Assembly: GCF_000612625.1 (NCBI RefSeq)
Contig: NZ_CCAS010000004.1
Span: forward strand, 94,754-158,753
Source: Neobacillus jeddahensis
GTDB lineage: Bacteria > Bacillota > Bacilli > Bacillales > Cytobacillaceae
Reading direction: 5' to 3'
Length of the DNA: 64,000 nt
How positions within the stretch are numbered: position 1 is the first letter of the stretch; every line of letters begins with the position of its first letter. Positions 10,468 through 19,272 of the stretch are shown here, piece after piece. The notes beneath the pieces are model-generated. The model was not told the origin of the DNA. It saw only the letters and a list, made by a program, of their open reading frames with translations, and did no database searches. A program made the translations under genes and the position numbers.

Positions 10468-10731
10468 TTAGGTTTCATCATTTATTCCTTCGAAACTGCC
10501 TTTATATCTTACTAAAATGACATCCTGGCCAATTTTAATGATATTTTTCCAAGGAATAACAATTTCTTCATCCTTCCCAAAAAAGCCAAGAACCCTGCCG
10601 TTTCCTGAAATAACCACCGCTTCAATTTTACCTGTAGATAAGTTTATCTCTATATCACCAATATTCCCAAGCCTTTTGCCATCTGATACATTAACAACAT
10701 CTTTTATCTGGAATTCAGAAATCTTAACCAC
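10468..10731 (-). CDS. ylmC: PRC-barrel protein, YlmC/YmxH family
   Basis: A small protein (87 residues) made of one PRC-barrel-like domain: ISEFQIKDVVNVSDGKRLG, IGDIEINLSTGKIEAVVI, GFFGKDEEIVIPWKNI. The family is found next to sigG in spore formers and is expressed with it in several species, but its role is unknown. The GTG at 10731 is chosen because GGGAG lies 8 bases upstream; a TTG five codons earlier would leave no ribosome binding site. A terminator separates it from sigG, so it is likely transcribed separately or by read-through. Confidence 0.9.
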   Translation of the reverse strand: MVKISEFQIKDVVNVSDGKRLGNIGDIEINLSTGKIEAVVISGNGRVLGFFGKDEEIVIPWKNIIKIGQDVILVRYKGSFEGINDET

Positions 10732-10792
10732 CTGCACCACTCCCAATTACATTACTATCATAACTATATGTTGCGAGATGAAATATTATCTA

Positions 10793-10824
10793 TAAAAAAT
10801 AAAGCTGTCCGGTTGGACAGCTTT
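10793..10824 (-). terminator. Terminator overlapping the sigG stop codon
   Basis: On the minus strand AAAGCTGTCC, loop AACC region, GGACAGCTTT, then ATTTTTTATA. The upstream arm (10815-10824) includes part of the sigG TAA stop (10823-10825). Confidence 0.85.
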
Positions 10825-11602
10825 AACTTTGGATGTTTTTATTCATTTGTCTAATGGCTGCTTTTTCAAGTCGCGAAACCTGAGCTTGTGATATACCTAT
10901 TTCGTCTGCCACTTCCATTTGTGTCTTGCCTTGAAAAAAACGCTTCCTTAAAATTAACTTTTCTCGTTCGTTAAGTCTTCTCATTCCTTCTTTAAGGGCT
11001 ATTTCTTCAATCCAATGAATATCTTTGTTTTTTTCATCACTTAACTGATCCATCACATATATTGGGTCGCCGCCATCATTGTAAATTGGCTCAAACAGGG
11101 ACACAGGATCTTGAATTGCATCTAGAGCGAAGACAATTTCCTCATGTGGCACTTCTAATACTTTGGCGATTTCCTCAGCAGTCGGTTCACGTGAGGTTTC
11201 GCTCATTAATCGTTCCCTAACTTGAAGTGCCTTATAGGCGATATCCCTCAAGGAACGAGAGACACGAATCGGATTATTATCACGTAAATACCTTCGTATT
11301 TCTCCTATTATCATCGGTACTGCATAAGTGGAAAACTTTACATTTTGACCTAAATCAAAGTTATCAATTGATTTCATTAGTCCAATACAGCCAACCTGAA
11401 ACAGGTCATCTACAAACTCGCCACGGTTGTTAAATCGCTGAATAACGCTTAATACAAGACGCAAATTACCATTGACGAGCTTTTCACGAGCAGATATATC
11501 GCCCTCTTGCATTTGCTTGAAGAGTATTCTCATTTCTTCGTTCTTTAAAACAGGAAGTTTTGATGTGTCAACACCGCAAATTTCAACTTTATTTCGAGTC
11601 AA
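10823..11602 (-). CDS. sigG: Late forespore RNA polymerase sigma factor SigG
   Basis: Directs late forespore transcription. The 259-residue product shows sigma-70 regions 2 (FVDDLFQVGCIGLMKSIDNFD, KFSTYAVPMIIGEIRRYLRDN), 3 and 4 (EGMRRLNEREKLILRKRFF, with helix-turn-helix MEVADEIGISQAQVSRLEK). The N-terminal RNKVEICGVDTSKLPVLKNEEM is the SigG hallmark that distinguishes it from SigF. A TTG start at 11602 gives this N-terminus and has GAGGAGG upstream; the longer frame would begin inside the leader. The ribosome binding site is part of a small hairpin (11612-11624), which fits known translational silencing of read-through from the sigE operon. Confidence 0.97.
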   Translation of the reverse strand: MTRNKVEICGVDTSKLPVLKNEEMRILFKQMQEGDISAREKLVNGNLRLVLSVIQRFNNRGEFVDDLFQVGCIGLMKSIDNFDLGQNVKFSTYAVPMIIGEIRRYLRDNNPIRVSRSLRDIAYKALQVRERLMSETSREPTAEEIAKVLEVPHEEIVFALDAIQDPVSLFEPIYNDGGDPIYVMDQLSDEKNKDIHWIEEIALKEGMRRLNEREKLILRKRFFQGKTQMEVADEIGISQAQVSRLEKAAIRQMNKNIQS

Positions 11603-11611
11603 TCCTTTTCC

Positions 11612-11624
11612 CTCCTCACAGGAG
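11612..11624 (-). promoter_or_regulatory. Hairpin occluding the sigG ribosome binding site
   Basis: On the minus strand CTCCT-GTG-AGGAG, a 5-bp stem with a 3-base loop; the 3' arm is the core of the Shine-Dalgarno sequence GAGGAGG that serves the TTG start at 11602. In B. subtilis a comparable stem-loop is reported to block translation of sigG from early read-through transcripts; here that role is inferred. Confidence 0.55.
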
Positions 11625-11657
11625 CTGCTGTACAAAAAACAGTATCTCCCCGTGAAG

Positions 11658-11696
11658 GAAAAATATGCACGTGCCCTCTCACCAGGCCACGTGCAT
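11658..11696 (-). terminator. Palindromic hairpin/terminator between sigE and sigG
   Basis: On the minus strand ATGCACGTG, a 14-base loop, CACGTGCAT, followed directly by ATTTTTCC. The 9-bp perfect stem plus T-run fits an intrinsic terminator for spoIIGA-sigE. The arms are E-box-like (CACGTG), so a protein site is a less likely alternative. Confidence 0.6.
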
Positions 11697-11831
11697 AAAT
11701 GTCGAAAAATGCAATTAAATCAGGAATCTTCTAGGCTTTCTGTGGTGGAAAAATTTTTCTTTTTTATAAAAAATTGACGTTTAAAAACCTTTATTCCCAA
11801 ACTCCTAAAACAGCAAATTTTTATTAACATT

Positions 11832-12551
11832 CTAAACCATTTTGTTAAATTCTTTTCGTAATCTTTTTATGATTCTTTTTTCTAATCTTGAAATATAAGA
11901 TTGGGAGATCCCCAGCATGTCGGCAACGTCCTTTTGTGTTTTTTCTTCTCCATTTGTTAAGCCAAATCTAAGCTCCATAATCTGCTTCTCACGGTCTGTA
12001 AGCTGGTGTAATGCTTTTGTCAGCAGCTTTCTATCCACACTTGCTTCTAAATCCTTTGTAATGATATCATCATCTGTCCCTAAAACATCCGACAGTAATA
12101 GCTCATTTCCATCCCAATCAATGTTTAATGGTTCATCGAAAGAAACCTCTGAGCGTATTTTATTATTTCGGCGTAAGTACATGAGAATTTCATTTTCTAT
12201 ACATCTAGATGCATATGTAGCAAGTTTTATTTTCTTCTCAGGGTTAAAGGTATTAACCGCTTTAATTAATCCAATGGTACCAATACTGATTAGGTCCTCG
12301 ATATTAATGCCTGTATTTTCGAATTTCCGGGCAATATAGACCACGAGGCGAAGATTTCGTTCGATTAGGATGGATCTTGCTGCTTTATCCCCGCCAGGTA
12401 GTTTTTTTAATAACATCTCTTCTTCGTCTTTACTTAAAGGAGGCGGTAATGCTTCGCTTCCGCCAATATAATAAACTTCATCCGTTTTTATGCCCAATTT
12501 TATTAAAAGTTTATACCAGTAGTAGGATAAACGAAGTCTCCATTTTTTCAT
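11832..12551 (-). CDS. sigE: Mother-cell sigma factor, pro-SigE
   Basis: Early mother-cell sigma factor, made as a membrane-bound precursor. The 239-residue product begins with the amphipathic pro-sequence ([20 protein letters not shown]) ending near [17 protein letters not shown]; SpoIIGA would cleave after about 27 residues. Region 2 is seen at [24 protein letters not shown]...[15 protein letters not shown], and region 4 with its helix-turn-helix at [18 protein letters not shown]. It follows spoIIGA by 45 bp in the classical spoIIG operon and is most likely transcribed from the Spo0A-type promoter at 13587-13620. Confidence 0.98.
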   Translation of the reverse strand: MKKWRLRLSYYWYKLLIKLGIKTDEVYYIGGSEALPPPLSKDEEEMLLKKLPGGDKAARSILIERNLRLVVYIARKFENTGINIEDLISIGTIGLIKAVNTFNPEKKIKLATYASRCIENEILMYLRRNNKIRSEVSFDEPLNIDWDGNELLLSDVLGTDDDIITKDLEASVDRKLLTKALHQLTDREKQIMELRFGLTNGEEKTQKDVADMLGISQSYISRLEKRIIKRLRKEFNKMV

Positions 12552-12596
12552 GTATGTTCCTCCTTCTAAATTGTATCTTTTCTGAGTATAGTATTA

Positions 12597-13523
12597 TTAA
12601 CTTACCTTCACAGAACCTCCTTGCTGCTTTGGACCCGTCAGCATTTTCGGGTGAACAATACATTGAAAGGTATCATCTGCCGAAAGCTGCTGCAACGTAA
12701 AGGCTACAAGTCCTTTATCACATAAATAGTGAGTCCCATTATGCTCAATGAAGATTAGATCAGGTTTGATGGCAACGATGAGCTGGTGCTCATGTCCCAC
12801 TACCCGAGTTGGGATAATTCTTAGCTTATGTTGCCATTCATCGGGAACGACTTGACTTCCCATAATAAGTGGTTCTGGATCTCCAGCGAGAATGTTTATC
12901 CATTCTGGGAGTGCCTCTGTTTGATCCTTAATGGAAACAAACATGACAGGCATTTTGGATAAAGGGTCATATAACTGATTCCCACTATCTACCAATCCTT
13001 TAAATAGCAGACTTTCATTTCCCAGAGTCAACCTCACATTGACAATTTGCTCATACTGAATTTTGGTCATCTCCATACTTTCAACATTTTTTCTTGAAAA
13101 GTGCCAAGCAATTGGAAACCCAATTAATACAAAAAGCCAACTAATCGGATCGCCAAATCCTCTTAGTGCCGTCAGTGTCAATTCACTATCATACTGAATA
13201 AAAAAATGAGCACCCATAATGGCTCCACCAATTAAAAACGTCGCAACATAAAGCGTCATTAACGCTTTAAGGAAAAAGGTGAATCGCTTAAATCCAAAAA
13301 CAATTAATACCATAAAGATGGAACAGAGTAGTTTTGAAATAGGATGATTAGAATAGACATTTAATGGAGTAAACGATAATAAAATAATCAATGAACCCAT
13401 AAACCCACCAGCGAGTAATCTCCATATCTGTATTCTTCTTTTTAGGATAATGGCTGTTAAATAAAGGAGAAGGCTATCAAATAACCAATTAAGAGCCCAG
13501 ATTACATCTACATATACAGTCAA
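12597..13523 (-). CDS. spoIIGA: SpoIIGA, membrane aspartic protease that processes pro-SigE
   Basis: The 308-residue product has an N-terminal domain with about five membrane segments (residues 4-140) and a C-terminal protease domain with DSGNQLYDP; Asp179 is the expected catalytic aspartate. It is activated by the forespore signal SpoIIR in the family and removes the SigE pro-sequence. Start chosen: TTG at 13523, with TAAGGAGG 8 bases upstream, giving MTVYVDVIWALNW like relatives; the longer frame has no support. The bpr/bpf protease genes that lie between ftsZ and spoIIGA in B. subtilis are absent here, so spoIIGA directly follows ftsZ. Confidence 0.96.
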   Translation of the reverse strand: MTVYVDVIWALNWLFDSLLLYLTAIILKRRIQIWRLLAGGFMGSLIILLSFTPLNVYSNHPISKLLCSIFMVLIVFGFKRFTFFLKALMTLYVATFLIGGAIMGAHFFIQYDSELTLTALRGFGDPISWLFVLIGFPIAWHFSRKNVESMEMTKIQYEQIVNVRLTLGNESLLFKGLVDSGNQLYDPLSKMPVMFVSIKDQTEALPEWINILAGDPEPLIMGSQVVPDEWQHKLRIIPTRVVGHEHQLIVAIKPDLIFIEHNGTHYLCDKGLVAFTLQQLSADDTFQCIVHPKMLTGPKQQGGSVKVS

Positions 13524-13586
13524 GTAAGCGTCCTCCTTATCACTATCGAAAAGGCACACATCATTCTATTCTTCTGTTTACGAAAA

Positions 13587-13620
13587 AGTATAACGTATCT
13601 TACTAGCGGAAGTGTGTCAC
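13587..13620 (-). promoter_or_regulatory. spoIIG-type promoter with 22-bp spacer (Spo0A-dependent)
   Basis: GTGACA (13615-13620) and TATACT (13587-13592) on the minus strand are separated by exactly 22 bp. The B. subtilis spoIIG promoter is known for the same over-long spacing between sigma-A hexamers, which makes it depend on Spo0A-phosphate. Confidence 0.65.
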
Positions 13621-13665
13621 TTTCTGTAATCAAAAAAACAGAAATTTCCACTATAAGCAACGGAT

Positions 13666-13674
13666 TTTGTCATA
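13666..13674 (-). promoter_or_regulatory. Candidate Spo0A box upstream of spoIIGA
   Basis: TATGACAAA on the minus strand matches 7 of 9 positions of the 0A box in reverse orientation (TTCGACAAA). It would lie around -86 to -94 from the predicted start, close to the distal Spo0A site of B. subtilis spoIIG. A second box near the -35 could not be identified. Confidence 0.4.
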
Positions 13675-13686
13675 TTTTAATAATGG

Positions 13687-13738
13687 AAACATGAAAAAGG
13701 CATAGTTCCCATTTGGGAACTATGCCTTTTTCATGTTT
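13687..13738 (-). terminator. 24-bp perfect hairpin after ftsZ
   Basis: Bases 13687-13710 pair perfectly with 13715-13738 around a 4-base loop (core GGCATAGTTCCC / GGGAACTATGCC). It begins just past the ftsZ stop and contains T-runs in its 3' arm in both directions. It probably ends dcw transcription and isolates the spoIIG promoter. Confidence 0.88.
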
Positions 13739-13739
13739 A

Positions 13740-14876
13740 TTATCTTCTACGATTGCGATTACGTAAGAAGGTTGGAATATCTAATGTATCCTCTTGTGAT
13801 ACATTTGTATTACGAACTGGTTGCTCCTGCGGTGCTTCTTCACGCTTATGTTCTCTCTTAACAGGTGTACTTGATGGTTTCGCTTGACCAAATGATGGAC
13901 GAGTTACCTTCGGTTGTACCACCTCTTCATTAAAGCCAGTTGCAATCACAGTTACAATGATTTCATCTTTAAATGCTTCATTAATAACAGAACCAAAAAT
14001 CATATTTACTTCTTGGTCTGTTGCAGTTGCCACGATATCAGCTGCTTCTTGGACCTCATAAAGACTCAAATTAGATCCACCTGTAATATTCATCAATACT
14101 CCTTGTGCCCCATCAATTGAGGTTTCAAGTAAAGGTGAATTAATCGCTTTTTTGGCAGCTTCGGTTGCACGGTTTTCACCAGCTGCAATTCCGATTCCCA
14201 TTAAAGCAGAACCTTTATTAGACATGATTGTTTTTACATCAGCGAAATCTAAGTTAATTAATCCAGGTGTTGCAATTAAATCGGAAATACCTTGAACACC
14301 TTGACGTAGGACATTATCTGCTTCACGAAACGCTTCTAGCATAGGCGTGCTTTTATCAACAATTTCAAGAAGACGATCGTTTGGAATAACAATAAGTGTA
14401 TCCACCGCTTCTTTCATCGATCCAATACCGCCAGAAGCTTGGTTAGAACGCTTTTTACCTTCAAAGGTAAATGGACGAGTCACAACACCAACTGTTAAGG
14501 CACCTAGGTCACGAGCAATTTGAGCTATTACTGGTGCGGCACCAGTCCCAGTTCCGCCACCCATTCCTGCGGTAACAAATACCATATCAGCACCACGTAA
14601 TGCTTCCTCAATTTGTTCCTTACTTTCCTCAGCTGCCTTTTTACCTACCTCTGGATTTGCGCCTGCCCCTAATCCACGAGTTAGTTTAGCACCAATCTGC
14701 ATTTTTACTTCTGCTTTTGATAGATTTAAAGCTTGAGCATCTGTATTAACGGCGATGAATTCTACCCCTTGGACGCCATGTTCAATCATGCGGTTTACTG
14801 CATTATTACCCCCACCGCCAACTCCAATTACTTTTATTGTTGCAAGAGAATCTAAATTTGTATCAAATTCTAACAT
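13740..14876 (-). CDS. ftsZ: Cell division GTPase FtsZ
   Basis: The bacterial tubulin that forms the Z-ring. The 378-residue product has the GTP-binding G-box GGGTGTG at 106-112, the T7 loop region ([16 protein letters not shown]), and the conserved C-terminal peptide [16 protein letters not shown] that binds FtsA, SepF, EzrA and ZapA in this family. The start at 14876 (MLEFDTNLD) is supported by AGGAGG 7 bases upstream; the longer frame adds 18 spurious residues. Last gene of the dcw cluster, 34 bp after ftsA. Confidence 0.98.
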   Translation of the reverse strand: MLEFDTNLDSLATIKVIGVGGGGNNAVNRMIEHGVQGVEFIAVNTDAQALNLSKAEVKMQIGAKLTRGLGAGANPEVGKKAAEESKEQIEEALRGADMVFVTAGMGGGTGTGAAPVIAQIARDLGALTVGVVTRPFTFEGKKRSNQASGGIGSMKEAVDTLIVIPNDRLLEIVDKSTPMLEAFREADNVLRQGVQGISDLIATPGLINLDFADVKTIMSNKGSALMGIGIAAGENRATEAAKKAINSPLLETSIDGAQGVLMNITGGSNLSLYEVQEAADIVATATDQEVNMIFGSVINEAFKDEIIVTVIATGFNEEVVQPKVTRPSFGQAKPSSTPVKREHKREEAPQEQPVRNTNVSQEDTLDIPTFLRNRNRRR

Positions 14877-14910
14877 GACAAATCCTCCTAATTCGTCGAT
14901 TAATTTTCGA

Positions 14911-16206
14911 TTATTCGAAAAAGTAACCAAGGAATTTTTTTACTTTTGTTGACATCTTATCTTCCGGATGTTTTTCTACTTTTGGTTTAGGTTGATGTTG
15001 TTTAGGCATTCTTTTTTCGATTGGCTCAGAAATAGCTGCTGACGACCCAATTGTTCCTCCGGGCAATCTAGCATTCTTGTAAGCATATTTTATTAAGCCA
15101 ACCGCAGTTGTATATTGAGGTTCTCTTACACCAATATAGTCTGGTGAGGCAATGCGTACTGGATTTTGAAATATATCTTGGGCAAGTTCCAGAACACCTT
15201 GCATTTTTGCTGTTCCACCAGTTAAGACAAATCCACCTGGTAAATCCATAACTCCCAATCGTTTTAATTCATTGGCAATCAGTTCAAAAATTTCCTCCAT
15301 CCTAGCTTCAATAATTTCAGAAACATAGAGCTGATTAAATTGCTGATGCTGATCACTCCCAATGATCGGAACGCTAAAGAATTCATCTTCTGATGCATTG
15401 TCAAAGAAAGCATGTCCATATCTTACCTTTATATTTTCTGCATCATCAGTAGAGGTGTGCAAGACCTTGGAAAGATCATTCGTTAAAAGATCTCCCCCAA
15501 CTGGTATCACGCTTGTGGCTTTTAAAAACCCTTCTTCAAACACTGCGATAGTTGTTGAACCACCGCCAATATCAATTAGGGCAACACCAAGGTTCTTCTC
15601 ATCCTTAGATAAGGCAAAATCTCCTGCTGCCAATGGCTGTAGGATAATGTCTAATATTTCAAGACCCGCCCGTTCAACACAGCGCAGCGTGTTTATGATT
15701 ACGGATTTAGAACCTGTGATAAGCGTTCCATCCATTTCTAAACGAACCCCAATCATCCCACGTGGATCATTTATTTCATCCTTACCATCTAAAATAAATT
15801 GCTTACGAATGACACCAATATTTTCTCTTTCTGGTGGAATGGAGCCCACATGGGAGGCTTCAATCACACGAACCACATCTTCATTCGTAATTTCTCGGTT
15901 TTGGCTAGATACTGCGACAATACCGTGGCAATTCTGCAGCATGATATTGTTTCCGGAAATCCCAACTACCACTTCGCGTATTTCCATCCCAATCATTCTT
16001 TCTGCCTGCTCAATTGCCCGCTTAATAGAATGAACGGTGTCGTCCATGTCGACAATCGACCCTTTACGTAAGCCTTCCGATTCTACATTTCCTACACCAA
16101 TTATATTTAACGAGTCTTTCCCCGAGTCATTGACCATTTCACCAATGATTACTTTTACACTGGATGTACCGATGTCAAGACTAACATATATTTCATTGCT
16201 GTTCAT
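14911..16206 (-). CDS. ftsA: Cell division protein FtsA
   Basis: An actin-like ATPase that tethers FtsZ to the membrane. The 431-residue product starts with the actin-fold phosphate loop ([17 protein letters not shown]), has a second nucleotide motif ([16 protein letters not shown]) and an adenosine motif ([17 protein letters not shown]). The extreme C-terminus ([15 protein letters not shown]) is the amphipathic membrane-binding helix. GGAGGTGCCAAAGA precedes the ATG. It is followed by ftsZ. Confidence 0.98.
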   Translation of the reverse strand: MNSNEIYVSLDIGTSSVKVIIGEMVNDSGKDSLNIIGVGNVESEGLRKGSIVDMDDTVHSIKRAIEQAERMIGMEIREVVVGISGNNIMLQNCHGIVAVSSQNREITNEDVVRVIEASHVGSIPPERENIGVIRKQFILDGKDEINDPRGMIGVRLEMDGTLITGSKSVIINTLRCVERAGLEILDIILQPLAAGDFALSKDEKNLGVALIDIGGGSTTIAVFEEGFLKATSVIPVGGDLLTNDLSKVLHTSTDDAENIKVRYGHAFFDNASEDEFFSVPIIGSDQHQQFNQLYVSEIIEARMEEIFELIANELKRLGVMDLPGGFVLTGGTAKMQGVLELAQDIFQNPVRIASPDYIGVREPQYTTAVGLIKYAYKNARLPGGTIGSSAAISEPIEKRMPKQHQPKPKVEKHPEDKMSTKVKKFLGYFFE

Positions 16207-16325
16207 TCTTTGGCACCTCCTTATAATCTCCTTAGGTCGAACAACAATTCATTTGTCCAATATAAGTTTCATAGTAACATCTAATAAAATTATTCGTCAC
16301 AACTACATATTTCCCTTTAAAAAAA

Positions 16326-16688
16326 TCAACTTTTTTCTATTTTTTCTTTGTTTGTTGTCCATTTTGTCAATAATATTCGTCTTATGACGGCAATATTCTG
16401 AAACAACCTGACACCAAACGCAAAAACTGCCGCTAAATACAAGTCTACACCAAGATGAACCCCGAGAAAAGCTAAACTTGCAGCAAGCATAATATTAAAA
16501 AAGAATCCTGAAACAAACACCTTTTCATCATAAATATTTTGCAGGTATGCTCTTATTCCTCCGAAAAGTGTGTCGAAAGCGGCAAGCACAGCAATCGACA
16601 AATAATTAGAGTATTCTTCAGGAATTCGAATTTCTGTTAATAGTCCGAGAATGATTCCAATTACTAATCCCATAACAGGCAGCCACAT
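16326..16688 (-). CDS. sbp: Small basic protein Sbp (DUF1290)
   Basis: A 120-residue membrane protein with three to four hydrophobic segments and conserved GLVIGIILGLLTE, LAAFDTLFGGIRAYLQ and GVDLYLAAVFAFGVRLFQNIAVIRR blocks; the C-terminus is basic. The function is unknown; the gene is consistently placed just before ftsA in spore-forming Firmicutes. Its start overlaps the stop of ylxX in a TAATG arrangement. Confidence 0.92.
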   Translation of the reverse strand: MWLPVMGLVIGIILGLLTEIRIPEEYSNYLSIAVLAAFDTLFGGIRAYLQNIYDEKVFVSGFFFNIMLAASLAFLGVHLGVDLYLAAVFAFGVRLFQNIAVIRRILLTKWTTNKEKIEKS

Positions 16689-17428
16689 TAGGAACCGCCC
16701 CCTTCTTTTATGGGCTCCATGTATTTAATACGAATAGAATGATCATAGGCTGGAATGATGATAGTTGGATTAGGTCCTGAGACCGTCAGCCTTAAGCTTT
16801 CAGTAAAAAACTCATCTCCGGCTTTTGAGACCTTCATCTGATTTGATAATTTTTCAGCAGATTTCATATCATCAACGCCTACTTTAATTTCAATAGGCAA
16901 ACTTTTAAGGGTGTGCCCATCGATTTTTGTTTCCCCATTTATATCTCTAATCACAGTGGTGTTAATTGTCCTTTGTCCATCAATTGCCACGTATTTCGCT
17001 TCATACATATTCAATTCATTCAATAATCTCTTAAGTAGTTCTGGGGAAACAACATTCGTAAGCGGGGCTCCCAATTGAACGTCTTCCATAACTGGTTCTA
17101 TTTGTATCGTGATTCCGGGACCTGAAATCTCAGTCAACCCAGCTTCCATCTTCAATTCCTGAAGGGTATCCTTTAAAGCTTGCTCCTTACTTTGCTTTCG
17201 TTTAGATTCATAGGCTGAAAGTTTTTCTTCATTTGATCGAATTTCACTTAATAAATTAGATTGAAGTTCTTTTTCTTGAAGTAAGGCCTCGCGTAACTGC
17301 CAAACATCCCTTGTGTCTCGCTCTACTGGCTTTTTCATCGTTTGAAATTGAATCGCAATCATAAATCCAACCAGAATTGCGATTAATGTCAAACTTAGAT
17401 TTATTTTTTTCTTGTCCACATTTTTCAC
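16688..17428 (-). CDS. ylxX: DUF881 family division-cluster protein YlxX
   Basis: A 246-residue protein with one N-terminal membrane segment (about 11-28), a coiled coil (about 40-95) and an extracellular DUF881 domain (ISGPGITIQIEP, LLNELNMYEAKYVAIDGQRI-like block YVAIDGQRTINTTVIRDINGETKIDG). It is paralogous to the adjacent ylxW product and both occur between divIB and sbp/ftsA in bacilli. The function is not established; the layout resembles a divisome-associated bitopic protein. Confidence 0.9.
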   Translation of the reverse strand: MKNVDKKKINLSLTLIAILVGFMIAIQFQTMKKPVERDTRDVWQLREALLQEKELQSNLLSEIRSNEEKLSAYESKRKQSKEQALKDTLQELKMEAGLTEISGPGITIQIEPVMEDVQLGAPLTNVVSPELLKRLLNELNMYEAKYVAIDGQRTINTTVIRDINGETKIDGHTLKSLPIEIKVGVDDMKSAEKLSNQMKVSKAGDEFFTESLRLTVSGPNPTIIIPAYDHSIRIKYMEPIKEGGGS

Positions 17429-17463
17429 CTAACCTTTTAATATAATCATAGTGTGGACACAGA

Positions 17464-18186
17464 TTAGCTTCCTAAGATTGGATTTAGGACAATTTCATTT
17501 TCTCTTTCAAGTGTAAAAACTAGATTATCGTTGACTAATTGATCCTTAACTCCTCCAGAAAGATTTAACGAAGAGGACAGTACATCAGGTTCACCAATGG
17601 CTGTAATAATAAACGGCGCTGGATGTGGAACCCCGTCAACCGTAATGACTGGACCGTTACAAACAATATACGAACGGCTTGTCAACCTTTGACCATTGAT
17701 GGCAACTGCTGCAGCACCAGAAATATATAGTTCATTCACCACTTTAAAAACATGCTGTTCATGTACTAGATAATTGTTAACATTATCTTCTTTTGGATCG
17801 TATGCACCATCTGATAGTGTAATCTTAACGCCTTTTCCCTTTACCTTCATTTTCCCAAGGAACATCCGGTATTTTTCAGCATCCTCAGCTACGTTAAGGA
17901 AAACTTGGGCTTCCTTGGCAAGGCTTTTTTCGTTTTTTTGCACCATTTCTTGCTTTTGAGTTAATTCTTTTTGTAGTCTTCGATTTGTCTCCTCTTGTGC
18001 GATTAACTGATTTCTTAATGCCAGAGTCTTTTCATACTGATTTCCTGACAGGTTTCGTGGTGCATTTTGATTTTCAATTTGGGTCAAATGATAGGAGAAG
18101 GCAATCATAAATCCAAGAACAAGGAAAACAAGGGATAAAATAACATTCTTACCCTTCACCTTCACCTTTATCTTTTTCAACTTCAT
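17464..18186 (-). CDS. ylxW: DUF881 family division-cluster protein YlxW
   Basis: A paralogue of YlxX: a strongly basic N-terminus (MKLKKIKVKVKGK), one membrane segment (about 15-34), a coiled coil (about 45-90) and a DUF881 domain (KGKGVKITLSDGA, VVNELYISGAAAVAINGQRLT, GVPHPAPFIITAIGEP). The ATG at 18186 is chosen because GTGGAGG lies a few bases upstream. The first 38 bp overlap the end of divIB in another frame. 240 residues. Function unknown. Confidence 0.9.
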   Translation of the reverse strand: MKLKKIKVKVKGKNVILSLVFLVLGFMIAFSYHLTQIENQNAPRNLSGNQYEKTLALRNQLIAQEETNRRLQKELTQKQEMVQKNEKSLAKEAQVFLNVAEDAEKYRMFLGKMKVKGKGVKITLSDGAYDPKEDNVNNYLVHEQHVFKVVNELYISGAAAVAINGQRLTSRSYIVCNGPVITVDGVPHPAPFIITAIGEPDVLSSSLNLSGGVKDQLVNDNLVFTLERENEIVLNPILGS

Positions 18187-18946
18187 TTTCCTCCACTTCC
18201 GGTTCAAAAGCCTTAAAATACGATCCTACTTCCAAGTCAATAATCCCCTTTTTATTGGGGTCTAGTTGACTAATGATTGAAGGATAATGGACCATCTTTT
18301 CCGCAAAACTTCTTAAAGTGGCACTTACTTCAAAGCCATCATTCATAAATAAGGAAATGTGATACTGATCTGTTTTTTTTGGAGAATAATGAATTTCAGA
18401 AATGGAGTTTAAAATTTCACTTGGAAGAATTTCTAACTCTTTAACCATTAGGTTAAGAACTGCACCTTCTTTGAATTCGAAAAGAATCGGAGAATTACCT
18501 GGGATTATTTCCGTTTTTCTATCTCTAATTATTTTTCCGTTTTCCATAATCGGTAAATAATTCGTATCTTGTTTAAGAAATGCTACTTGTTTATGTTCTT
18601 TTACTTGAATTTGAATGGTGTTTGGCCAATTAATCTTAATATCAGCCTTCTTGATTTGAGATAACTTCAGAAGTTTTGAAGAAATATCACTTTTTTTTAC
18701 CTTCCAAATATTCGTATTTTCAGTAATACCACTTACTTTAATAAGCTCAGAAGTTGAATACACTTCATTCCCCTTAACGGTTATGTACTTTACATGACTC
18801 AATGGGGATTGAGAATATGCAACAACTACAATCATTGAAAAAAACAAAATAAGCAGAAGCACAAGCCGTCTGTTTGCTTTTCGCCGCCTTTGCTCCTTTA
18901 ACTTTGGGATACGATCCTCGAGAGCAACGATTTTACCTTTTTCCAT
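18149..18946 (-). CDS. divIB: Cell division protein DivIB (FtsQ family)
   Basis: A bitopic divisome protein that complexes with FtsL and DivIC and regulates septal peptidoglycan synthesis. The 265-residue product has a cytoplasmic basic leader, a membrane segment at about 27-45, a POTRA domain (SHVKYITVKGNEVYSTSELIKVSGI) and the beta domain (LPIMENGKIIRDR...). It ends in an acidic tail (EVEENEVEKDKGEGEG), the part that overlaps ylxW. Placed after murB, but separated from it by 326 bp. Confidence 0.95.
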   Translation of the reverse strand: MEKGKIVALEDRIPKLKEQRRRKANRRLVLLLILFFSMIVVVAYSQSPLSHVKYITVKGNEVYSTSELIKVSGITENTNIWKVKKSDISSKLLKLSQIKKADIKINWPNTIQIQVKEHKQVAFLKQDTNYLPIMENGKIIRDRKTEIIPGNSPILFEFKEGAVLNLMVKELEILPSEILNSISEIHYSPKKTDQYHISLFMNDGFEVSATLRSFAEKMVHYPSIISQLDPNKKGIIDLEVGSYFKAFEPEVEENEVEKDKGEGEG

Positions 18947-19272
18947 TCAATATTCCTCCAAAAAAGAAAAGCGTAAGCGCCCTTGCGCTGAAGCTAGACA
19001 GTTTTCAAAGTTCAATGATTAAAAACTCGAAAACTGTAAAGCTGTTGCCCTTAAACAACATCAAAAATATACTTGTCCTTAAAACATGTCTATGGATACC
19101 ATGAAAAGTGAAACAACGGCACGAAAATTCATGCCGTCATTCATTTTCTACCTAGTTGCCACCTATTTTAATATCAGTTATTATAACACAATATTTGTCA
19201 TTCGTAAGGGATTTTTGACAAGAAAAGTAAGTTTAATTTCTAGTTATTGTTTAGTAGCTTTATCCTATTTGC
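18947..19272. other. Non-coding gap between divIB and murB with repeat-like hairpins
   Basis: No convincing gene is present. Three structures are visible: a GC-rich segment near 18967-18990 (AGCGTAAGCGCCCTTGCGCTGAAGCT) resembling short dispersed intergenic elements common in Bacillus-group genomes; an inverted repeat ACAGTTTTC...GAAAACTGT at about 18998-19040; and a short stem ACGGCA...TGCCGT near 19114-19136 that may terminate murB. Only one copy of the GC-rich segment was noticed in the window. Confidence 0.5.

Noticed and set aside
11917..12339. 140-codon plus-strand ORF opposite sigE
   Set aside because: Antisense shadow of sigE, rich in Ser and Phe, no supporting start.
15362..16033. 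223-codon plus-strand ORF opposite ftsA
   Set aside because: Antisense frame of a conserved gene; the Ser/Ile-rich product is typical of a shadow ORF and has no ribosome binding site.
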